From: Mikania micrantha
Lineage: Eukaryota > Streptophyta > Magnoliopsida > Asterales > Asteraceae
Direction of reading: 5' to 3'
DNA length: 64,000 bases
Assembly (NCBI GenBank): GCA_009363875.1
Contig: CM018690.1
Location: 8,234,788-8,298,787, forward strand
The position numbers and the translations under genes were made by a program. The number at the start of each line of letters is the position of its first letter. Positions within the stretch are counted from its first letter, which is position 1. A model generated the notes under the pieces. It did no database searches, was not told the origin of the DNA, and worked only from the letters and a program-made list of their open reading frames with translations. Shown piece by piece: positions 55,146 through 64,000 of the stretch.

Positions 55146-55218
55146 CATAGTGGGCTGAGATGGTAAGATGCTTGTGTTCGGGGTGAGAGGTCACAGGTTC
55201 GAACCTGTCCTCTGCAGG
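55146..55218 (+). repeat. tRNA-like A/B-box module inside LTR
   Basis: ATAGTGGGCTGAGATGGTAA resembles a pol III A box, and CAGGTTCGAACCTG is a perfect palindromic B box 40 bases on. The pair, followed by CCTCTGCAGG, looks like the head of a tRNA-derived SINE. The same module is at 63679-63751 in the right LTR. It is not a functional tRNA, because no cloverleaf with acceptor stem can be built. Confidence 0.65.
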
Positions 55219-56412
55219 TTTTTGAAATTTTAACAAATTTTTAGTATTTTGCTCATAACTCTCTCATTTCAACTCCGTTTCGACCCGTTCGAATTGCGTC
55301 GGAACCAGAATTCAATTCCGAACATATTAGAATAATAAAATCTATATTTTGACATGAAATCATAAAGCGCGTATAATTATGCGTGTTTAAAGTAATCGTA
55401 TATAGTTGAACAATTTAAACAAACGAACTTAAAACCGTGCATACTTTTGTATGTACGTTTCGAACATTCTAACATACGTGTGTTGACAGGTATGCGATTA
55501 CAAACGTGATGTGACATTTCAAATAACGATACGTTATCGTAAATACACAGGTTTTTCATAGAAGGTTGTCTACGTGAATTTACAAGCACGTGATCATTTT
55601 GTTTACTATCAAAGGTGCGTACATGGCCCCTTTTTACTTTTACTGTTTTGGGGGAGAAAACATGTGCAAACAAACGCTTTTAGATGCATATCACTTGCAT
55701 GAGTTAGCTGTTTATTATAAGTGCGAACATGACACTCAAAGTCCTTACATTTCGAACCGATTAGTTTGCCGTAGTTCAAAGCGTGGTAGTTGAAGATAGA
55801 TCAATTGGGTTTGACAAACCTCGCTTGGTATATGGGATCTACGCAGGTGTTTAACTAGCCAATTCAACATTACTATTGTTTGTGTTAGACAATAGTGGAA
55901 AGGCAACCAACATTCAAACAGTCAGCTTCGGTGTCGACCGCTTATGTAAATAGTACAATGACTAGCTATCATGACTATGCAATTTGTGATTATGTGATAT
56001 GCAAACATTATATACAAATAGCTTGTTCAAACAATTGATTCAAACATTTGTGATTATTCATACAAACCTGTGTATGCATCAACCGTTGTGTTGACTTGAT
56101 TTACATGTTTTCTCAGGACACTAAGGCACAAGCAAGGATAAGCAGGGACTAGGACGTTGAGTCTCATGCATACAGTTTATTTTGATTGTTGATTTAAAAC
56201 ATTGAACATTGTAATTACGGTTTTGAAACTGTTACATTTAGTTATTGGTTTTCAAACACTTCCGTAATGTTAAACTTTGATTTTACAAATTAAGACTAAA
56301 TTATGTTTAAAAGCATATAGAGGTCTTTCCCTGTGTCTAATGACTGAGATCCTGGTTTGTAACGCCCTAAACGGTATGATTCCGTTAGTTGAAATTTGGG
56401 GGTGTGACAGAT

Positions 56413-56423
56413 TGGTATCAGAG
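56413..56423 (+). promoter_or_regulatory. Primer binding site (initiator Met tRNA type)
   Basis: TGGTATCAGAG begins three bases after the left LTR. It is the standard plant retrotransposon site complementary to the 3' end of initiator methionine tRNA. Confidence 0.88.
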
Positions 56424-56539
56424 GCATTGGTTATAGCGAACTAGGTTTGCATTGGTAGACTTAGACTATAACTATTGGACATTAGACACACTTGCTTATA
56501 CGATAGTTTTGCATAGCATCCACATATGGTATTATGTAG

Positions 56540-58300
56540 CAGACATGGCATAACCATCCACACCTACTCGTGACGAGGAACAACAAGTCGCATCATCATC
56601 AGAATCCAAGAAGAGAAGACCTGAGTCAGTGGATGACACAATTCACCACGATGAGGAGATACAAGTACGACTGAGGGAGAACGACCAGTATTGGCAGTGA
56701 TTCCCTGATCTCATTCGCAGTTGGGTGCATGAGGAGTGAGTACCTCCACCACCTACTCATGGCACTACTACTAGTAGTTGGACATTACCTACTCTAAGAT
56801 ACCCACCAGAGCAAGCATTTGCAGCTTTTGTTGCACGTATGAATCGGGAGATTCACAACATGCGAGAGGCAGCTGGATAGATCACTAGATTACTAGAGGG
56901 ATGAAATAGGGTCTATGATTCACAAAAACAAGTCAAGGGATGAAATAGACTCTTTGACTCACTAAAACAAGTCAAGAGATGAAATAGGCTATGTGACTCA
57001 CTAAAACAAGTCAAGGGATGAAATAGGCTCTCTGACTCACTAAAACAAGTCAAGGGATGAAATAGGCTCTATGACTCACAAAAACTAGTCAAGGGATGAA
57101 ATATGCACTATGACTAAATAAAACATGTCAAGGGAGGAAATAGATCCTATGGCTCACTCGAACAAGTTAGGGGATGAAATAGGCCCTATGGCTCACTCAA
57201 CGAGTCAGCGGATGAAATAAACCCAATGACTCAAACAATACCATTCATAAGCTTGGGACTATATCTACTAGTTCCATTAAAATTTTAGTTCTGACAAATG
57301 ATTTGTCACTCTTTACAACACTGACGACAGTTAATAAGGTTGTGCTTCAGCCTTGATAGGAAAAACATCAATTTTCTTTCTAACCCCTCGACAACATTCT
57401 TGTAACTCTTGGTACTTCTACATATACGGTTTACAAGGACCACATTGTGAACTCATCAACTTTATGATGAGAATTGAAACTCAACTTCTTGTCACACTTG
57501 AAGTGTCACCAAACGGACACTATCACTCGAGTTAAGAATAACTAGAGTGATCGTGCGAGAAAGATTTCCATTACTGGTGCATACGTAAAGGCAAATTACA
57601 TTATATCAAAACACTGGTGACCTCTATTGTGAGTCAACTATCAACTTTGGAACTTATGGGAGATACATTGACTGCAAGATGGTCAACTCTAAACAGCTAC
57701 ACTAACACCCACACAATGAGCGTCTCGAAACCAGGTTACATAAGAAAAACACACTCAAGCAAAATATTTACCCTTTTAGGATCTACACTAGACCCTATAG
57801 TAGCATTCAACTCGAGTAACTATCCCTAAATATTTCTTTTTATAGGCTATCCAATCATACATCATGTGACTATTGTCTGAATCTTGATGTCCTGAATAAA
57901 CCCTGAATCCTGTAAAACCAAATAGCTCAAGGTAGGAGGAACTAGAATTCTTATGTAAGGTAAATTGACGATCATGGTGCGTAACGTAATCGTGAATTTA
58001 CAAGTACGCATGAATTCTGGCAAATTATATTGTGAGCCTATTTACGAAACACATGCATAAAATATTCGCCTATCCTTCATTCTGGTGGTTGTAACAAATT
58101 CAATTAACATATCGGGATTGCAACATAACACTCATCAAATTTCCAGCTGTAGTTCTGGTTTCCCTGTGTTCATAAAAACCTCACGGTGCGACTTTTCACT
58201 TCACCTGGATAGCTTCAAATGGTTCTCAATGACCACAACAACAAGAAGAAACACTCAAAAGATGCTTTGGATGCAAGAAGCCAGGGCACTTTAATTGAAT
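56540..58300 (+). pseudogene. Tekay-type gag, heavily decayed
   Basis: A gag start near 56,545 encodes a charged N-terminus interrupted by stops, then the 39-bp minisatellite. Most of the capsid region (57,240-58,230) is unreadable in any single frame. A zinc knuckle, CFGCKKPGHFN, is recognisable at about 58,261-58,293, followed by a stop. Confidence 0.6.
56900..57232 (+). repeat. 39-bp minisatellite, nine units, in gag
   Basis: GATGAAATAGG starts units at 56900, 56939, 56978, 57017, 57056, 57095, 57134, 57173 and 57211. The period is 39 bp, or 13 codons, except for one 38-bp step. In one frame the ancestral unit reads approximately DEIGSMTHKNKSR. Several copies now hold TAA for AAA or CAA. 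Confidence 0.88.
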
Positions 58301-58429
58301 CGCACTGGTAGTAACAACAAAAGGAACGAAAACAATGGTCTGAGGGGAAAAGCCTTCATGATCATTAGAAGCATAGAGAAAAGATCGGCCTCAAAGATAG
58401 GCCTCACTGCAAGTACATATGTGATAAAC

Positions 58430-61400
58430 AAATGTTATGATCTGTGTTTTTGGATACTGGAACATAAAAGAGCTTTAGATCTAATGAATTTAGTGGAATA
58501 TTTATCATAACCTCAACACCATTAGAGGTTGAATACACTGTAGAGCTAGCTGATGGTAAATTAATTGTAGCTAAGCGTATTCTGAAATGATGTACCCTAA
58601 AACTAGCAGGTCACAAGTTTAAAATTGATCTCATTCCATTCACGCTCGACAGTTTTGATGTCATAGTAGGTATGTATTGGTTGTTAGAGAACCAAATTGA
58701 GATAATTTGCCACGACAAGGTTGTGCGTATACCTCTCCATAGCATGGAAACCTTGTCTATTAAAGGCGAAAGGAGCGACACTTCTGCGTAAATATCATAC
58801 AACAGTTATAGCACTTATAACTGAGAAGCCGGTAGCTGAGAAAAAGATCGAAGACATTCCAATGGTACGTGATTATTTGAAGTATTTCCAGTTGACCTAC
58901 CAGGATTACCTCCTACTAGGCAGGTGGAATTCTGAATCAACCTTACACCATATACATCACCGATAGCTAGAGCGCCTTATCGACTTGCACCATCTGAAAT
59001 GCAAGTGTTATCTACACAACTGCAAAAGTTGTTGGATAAGGGCTTTATACGACCTAGTTTTTCACCTTGGGGAGCCCCAGTCTTATTTGTTAAGAAAAAG
59101 GATGGGACTTTCTGTATGTGTATCTATTACCGGGAACTTAACAAGGTTACCATCAAAAACCGGTATTCGTTACCTCGAATTGACGACATGTTCGATCAGT
59201 TACAAGGTTCGAGTTACTACTCGAAGATTGATCTTAGATCGGGTTACCATTAACTCAGAGTCTAAGGAGAAGATATTCCAAAGACAGCATCCAGAACGCG
59301 TTATGGCCATTACAAATTCTTGGTCATGCCTTTTGGGTTGACAAACGCTCCAGTGATATTCATGGATCTCATGAATCGAGTCTGCAAACCTTATCTTGAT
59401 AAGTTTGTCATTGTTTTCATTGATGACATTCTCATCTATTCGCAGACTGAGGAGGAGCACGCTTAACATCTTTGATTGATGTTAGAATTACTTAAACAAG
59501 AACAATTGTATGCAAAGTTCTCAAAATGTGACTTTTGGATGCGAGAAGTTCAATTCTTGGGTCATATAGTCAATGAAAAGGGCATACATGTTGATCCAGC
59601 GAAAATTGAGGCAATTAAGAATTAGGAAGCACCAACGACCCCTATCTAGGTATGACAATTTCTAGGTGTAGCGGGTTATACCGATGATTCATTGAAGGTT
59701 TCTCAAAAATCTCTCAACCACTTACATCTCTTACTCACAAAGGGACAAAGTATGATTGGATGGATAAATAGGAAGCTGCATTTCAGCTATTGACACAAAA
59801 ACTCTGCAGTGCACCGATTCTGTTCTTACCGGAAGGAACGGAAGACTTTGTGGTGTATTGTGACGCATCTGCCCAAGGGTTGGGATGTGTGTTGATGCAA
59901 CGTGATAAAGTGATTGCTTACGCTTTACGACAACTGCGACCACACGAAAAGAATTACACTACTCATGACTTGGAGTTAGGAGCAGTGGTATTTGCTTTCA
60001 AAATTTGGAGGCATTATTTATATGGAACCAAGTGTACAATTTACACTAATCATAAGAGTTTGCAACATATCTTTGATCAGAAGGAGCTCAATATGAGACA
60101 GCGACGGTGGGTCGAGTTGTTGAACGACTATGAATGCGCAATCAAGTACAATCCGGGAAAAACTAATGTGGTAGCTGATGCTCTTAGAAGAAAAGACACA
60201 ACATCAACAAGACGGGCTCGCGCACTTATGTTAACGATACATACTGACTTACCTGATAAGGTACGCAATGCTCAACTTGAAGCCTTAAAAAAGGATAACT
60301 TGGAACATGAATCCTTACGAGGAATGGAAAAACAATTGGAAGTCATAACTGATGAAACTCGTTGTTTCATGAACTGACTTTGGATACCATTGCATGGTGG
60401 TATAAGGGAACTCGTGAGGGATGAAGCACACAAGTCTAGGTATTCAGTCCATCCGGGGTCAGACAAGATATATCATGATTTAAAGGCACTTTATTGGTGG
60501 CCTCATATGAAAGCTGATATTGCTAAATACGTCAGCGAATGTTTGACTTGCTCTAAAGTCAAAGTTGAATATCATAAACCATCTGGTTTATTGCAACAGC
60601 CAGAAATACCTATGTGAAAAAGGGAACAGATTTCGATGGATTTCATTACTAAGTTACCCTGTACACCAAGTGGTTGTGATACGATATGGGTAATTGTCGA
60701 TCGATTAACGAAATCTGCACACTTCTTAGCAATTAAGGAAACCGACAAAATGGAGAAGTTGATTCGTATTTACATTAAGGAAGTGGTATCGCGACATGGC
60801 GTTCCAATTTCCATCATATTGGATCGAGATGCTCGATTCACTTCAAACTTTTGGAAATCTCTCCATAAGTCATTCGGAACTCGTTTAGACATGAGTACAG
60901 CATATCATCCACAAACTGACGGTCAGAGTGAACGTATAATCCAAACACTTGAGGACATTTTACGAGCTTGTGTCATTGATTTTGGTGACAGTTGGGAAAC
61001 CCACTTACCTTTAGTGGAATTCTCTTACAACAACAGTTATCATACAAGTACTCAAGCGACACCATTTGAAGCTTTATACGGTCTAAATGTCGTTCCCCAG
61101 TTTGTTGGGCTGAAATTGGTGACGGTCAGATTACAGAACCTGAACTAGTACATGAAACGACTGAGAAGATAGTACAAATCCGGAATTGTATGGCAGCAGC
61201 TCGGGATCGACAAGTGAGTTACGCTGACAAACGTCGCAAGCCGTTGGAATTTCAAGTAGGTGATCTAGTTCTTCTAAAAGTATCACCTTGGAAAGGTGTG
61301 ATACGATTCAGCAAGCGCAGGAAGCTTAGCCCAAGCTACGTAGGACCTTTTGAGATCCTGAAAAGGATTGGTCCGGTAGCATATCAACTTAAATTAACAG

Positions 61401-61704
61401 ATGAACTCAGCGGAGTTCATGATGTCTTTCACGTCTCAAACTTAAAGAAATGTCTTTATGATGAGACATTGGTTGTACCACTTGAGGAAATACAAGTAGA
61501 CGAACATTTACGGTTCATTGAAGAACCAGTTGAAATCATGGACCAAGAGGTCAAACAACTTAAACACAGCAAAATTCCAATAGTTAAGGTCCGATGGAAT
61601 TCAAGACGTGGACCTGAATTCACATGGGAAACAGAGGACCAAATAATGAAGAAGTATCCCCATCTGTTCAAAACAACAACTACAAACACTAAGAAGGTAC
61701 GTTA
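58430..61704 (+). pseudogene. Tekay-type pol: PR, RT, RNase H, INT, chromodomain
   Basis: Protease has an LDTG motif near 58,450. Reverse transcriptase starts APYRLAPSEM and includes FSPWGAPVLFVKKKDG and the catalytic VFIDDILIYS. RNase H (59,790-60,200) has VYCDASAQGLGCVL and VVADALRRKD. Integrase (60,390-61,100) has the zinc-binding HPGSDKIYHDL and CLTCSKVK and the acids in MDFITKLP, LDRDARF and SERIIQT. The C-terminus (61,190-61,704) has VGPFEILKRIGPVAYQ and a chromodomain-like KVRWNSRRGPEFTWE. In-frame stops include 59623 (TGG to TAG), 59647, 59653, 60375 and 60614 (TGG to TGA). A frameshift lies near 61,130. Confidence 0.88.
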
Positions 61705-61705
61705 A

Positions 61706-62194
61706 TTTTCGAGACCAAATTTCCTACAACAAGGGGATGATGTGATACTTCACACTTCAACACTTTAGATGTCAAACTGTAAGCACAAACATTTTATACA
61801 ATTGAAACATTTGTGCTACATTACATTTTATGTGCTTTATGTGCTACATTTCATATGTTACCTGGTAGTACAGACATGAGTAGTTTCAAACATTTGCTAT
61901 GTGCAAGGTTACATAGTACAAACAGTTGTGAACTTTCACTATGTGCAAGGTTACATAGTACAACATGATCAAACATGAACATTCACAGTTAGGTGAACTA
62001 ACTGGTAAATAGTTACATAGAACGATCACACTAGGGTGTGATGTTAAAAACATTAGACTTTGTGTGAGAATACACAAGTACAGAGAATGATCAACTATCG
62101 CACTAACGTGTACATTTTAACTCACAAGTAGTGTCCTAACTACTTCTAACATTTAACAATTTTCGGGACGAAAATTCCTTCAACAAAGGGATGA
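61706..62194 (+). other. Tekay-type 3' noncoding region with duplicated polypurine block
   Basis: A block of about 40 bp, TTTTCGRGAC ... TTCCT-CAACAA, ending RGGGATGATGTGA, occurs at about 61,706 and again at about 62,160 just before the right LTR. Between them is AT-rich sequence with CTATGTGCAAGGTTACATAG repeated at about 61,898 and 61,939. The second block is the working polypurine tract. Confidence 0.7.
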
Positions 62195-64000
62195 TGTGAC
62201 AATCCGGCATTTCCGGATTAATCCCGTTAACCAAATATTAACATAAATGATAAAAAATCGCACAATATCAAACTTGTAGGATCAAACTTGAACAAAATAA
62301 ATTTATAAACGTTTAAATTATAAAGATTAATGTTGAGAATACACATAATGCTCAATTTTGACTTTATAAGTCAAAATTTGAGTGGGTAATCAAGAGAGAT
62401 TTCAAAATTAACATTAATACCGGGATTTTAATCAAATTAAACATCCAATAAACTCACATTGATGATCATTAACAATTGTTATCAGTTACTTAACCCATGA
62501 ATGATCGAATTGAACCAAAAATGATAGCAAAAGTCGAAACCGTCACTTGTAATCATGGTGAATATATAATTCGACTTTAAACACCCGAATTGGGTATCCA
62601 GAACACTTAGTCAGTTTCCTTAGGGGCTAAAGACCACATCAATTTGATCCCATAATACTTGGATAGAAGATTTGGATCGAGAGGCGATCGAAAATCAACC
62701 TAAAAGTTGAACTACTACGATTCAAGATCAAATCAGGTAAAAATTCATTTATAAACAACCTAAAACATCCGACTAAGCTTAGACCTATGACAATTCGAAG
62801 CCTTAATATCGAATTACAAGAGTTTGAATTCCAGGGTTCATATTCGAAACTGATTTGGGGGTTTTTACTTAAACGAGTTTAAGAACCAAATTAAACTATA
62901 CAGAGAGTTTCGAAAACATCATTTTAATGAAATCCCTATGTTAGTTTGATCAAACAACATAGAATTAGGGGATTTCATATTCTTGGGTTCATATCAAAAA
63001 CGATTTTGGGGTTTTCGAGCAAATGAGTTTAGAAATCAAATCAAATCAGACCCACAGTTTCGCAACATCATTTTAAACGAAAACCCTATGATGATTTCAT
63101 ATGATTATAACGAATTAAATGAGAACTAGTTTTAGTGTTCTTAAAGAAAAACGGTTCGAGGTTTTTGATGAAAACAAGATCAATAATCAAATCAATGTAT
63201 ACAGACAGACTCGGTTTGATCTTTATATGAAAAACCATATGTTAATTTCACCTAAATATATCGAATTCTATGATTACAAGTTCTAGGGTTCTTGATGAAG
63301 AACCGTTTGGGGGTTTCGAAGCTATTGAACTTGTTACTCGAATTAGATTGCACAGAAAGCTTCGAAACTTATTGTTTAATGAAAACCCTAAGAATTTCAG
63401 TTAAACACAAACAAATTTAACAAGATTAGATGATAGGTTTCGGGATTCACGTTCGAAACCCTACATGTCACGAATTGGAACTTCAAAATGATGATTTATC
63501 AAATTAAAGAAATGGTTGAACTCACTTCGACCACTGGAACCATAACCCTATGGTTTCAAGTTCGAATACAATGGAATTGTGGGTCAATTTGGGTTCAATG
63601 CGTTCGGTCAAGGCTAACCAAAAAGGAACCGGTTGGTTTATGCTTAAAACAAATAATATGGGTTCTCTGTTGCAAAAGCATAGTGGGCTGAGATGGTAAG
63701 ATGCTTGTGTTCGGGGTGAGAGGTCACAGGTTCGAACCTGTCCTCTGCAGGTTTTTCGTAGAAGGTTGTCTACGCGAATTTACATGCACGTGATCATTCT
63801 GTTTGCTATCAAAGGTGCGTACACGGCCCCTTTTTTACTTTTATTGTTTTGGGGGAGAAAACATGTGCAAACAAACGCTTTTAGATGCATATCACTTGCA
63901 TGAGTTAGTTGTTTATTATTAGTGCGAACATAACACTCAAAGTCCTTACATTTCGAACCGATTAGTTTGTCGTAGTACAAAGCGTGGTAGTTGAAGATAG
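62195..64000 (+). repeat. Right LTR of Tekay-type element (truncated)
   Basis: This LTR starts TGTGACAATCC and matches the left LTR. It shows no difference by eye over 62616-63747, about 12 differences in the first 430 bases and about 13 in the last 240. It lacks 333 bp present in the left copy. The window ends before its 3' end. Confidence 0.92.

Larger units (their letters stand above)
53662..56409 (+). repeat. Left LTR of Tekay-type element
   Basis: It pairs with 62195-64000 at a constant offset of 8533 up to position 55214, with no indels. Inside are five degenerate repeats of about 150 bp (54,300-54,950) and a tRNA-like module (55,146-55,218). The right LTR lacks 333 bp corresponding to 55215-55547. 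A 67-codon ORF at 54955-55158 is repeated exactly in the right LTR and is not a credible gene. Confidence 0.93.
53662..64000 (+). mobile_element. Tekay/Del-type Ty3/gypsy chromovirus, right end outside window
   Basis: The left LTR is 53662-56409 (2748 bp, TGTGACAAT...GTGTGACA). A TGGTATCAGAG primer site lies at 56413-56423. Decayed gag, protease, reverse transcriptase, RNase H, integrase and a chromodomain-type C-terminus follow, then the right LTR from 62195, truncated by the window end. Long LTRs, the initiator-Met primer site and the C-terminal chromodomain place it near Tekay/Del. The insertion disrupts the Ulp1-like gene to its left. Its target duplication cannot be checked. Confidence 0.92.

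Noticed and set aside
54955..55158. 67-codon ORF repeated exactly at 63488-63691
   Set aside because: The duplication reflects the two LTRs, not gene conservation. The sequence lies between the LTR tandem repeats and the tRNA-like module and has no domain.
55146..55218. Possible functional tRNA gene
   Set aside because: A- and B-box-like motifs are present, but no acceptor stem, anticodon arm or full cloverleaf can be drawn.
56900..57232. Possible CRISPR array
   Set aside because: The 39-bp units are contiguous with no unique spacers, and the setting is a plant retrotransposon gag.

Overview
This window is nuclear DNA from a flowering plant, probably a eudicot. It is AT-rich, its genes are split by GT-AG introns, and it is packed with plant transposons (Ty1/copia, Ty3/gypsy chromoviruses, Mutator-like elements, hAT, L1, SINE-like retroposons and MITEs). 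An Asteraceae source fits the repeat style, but that is only an impression. Three host genes are intact and can be fully modelled from splice sites: an ABHD17-type acyl-protein thioesterase (2301-5148, +, 6 exons, 375 aa), a phage-type organellar RNA polymerase best matched to RPOTmp/RPOT2 (27016-38227, +, 19 exons, 1025 aa) and BLOC-1 subunit 2 (39906-41350, -, 2 coding exons, 124 aa). Each has taken transposon insertions in its introns without damage to its reading frame.

Between the first two genes (7.1-25.3 kb) is a nest. A decayed copia element (7100-8350, 21265-21770, 25215-25305) was split twice. The first insertion is a 12,894-bp Mutator-like element (8361-21254) with about 100-bp terminal inverted repeats and a perfect 10-bp target duplication. 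The second is a 3.4-kb minus-strand chromovirus (21771-25214) with two 340-bp LTRs and a 5-bp target duplication. The Mutator-like element carries a mudrA-type transposase, two Ulp1/C48-protease-like genes, a GRF zinc-finger gene with a C-terminal membrane segment (itself split by a 2.1-kb solo LTR), a proline-rich minus-strand fragment and a plant mobile domain (PMD) gene. All are frameshifted or contain stops.

The RPOT2 introns hold a non-autonomous hAT, a deleted copia element and several copies of a roughly 250-300 bp retroposon with 12-17 bp target duplications.

From 43.4 kb on the window is again mostly transposons. A 1.5-kb non-autonomous element precedes a second Mutator-like element of the FAR1/FRS type (about 45.3-53.7 kb). 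That element has a decayed FAR1-like transposase, a divergently transcribed pair of intact small ORFs (98 and 104 aa) around a shared promoter region, and a Ulp1-like gene that keeps its His/Asp/Cys residues. The short motif TATGGTGTTT is scattered densely across this region. The Ulp1-like gene is cut at 53,661 by a large Tekay/Del-type chromovirus whose 2.75-kb left LTR, interior and partial right LTR fill the window to its end.

The points most worth a second look are the cargo-laden Mutator-like element with its seven subterminal palindromes, the intact divergent small-gene pair with the TATGGTGTTT motif array, and the Tekay LTR pair, which is identical by eye for about 1.1 kb but 3-5% divergent on both sides of that tract.
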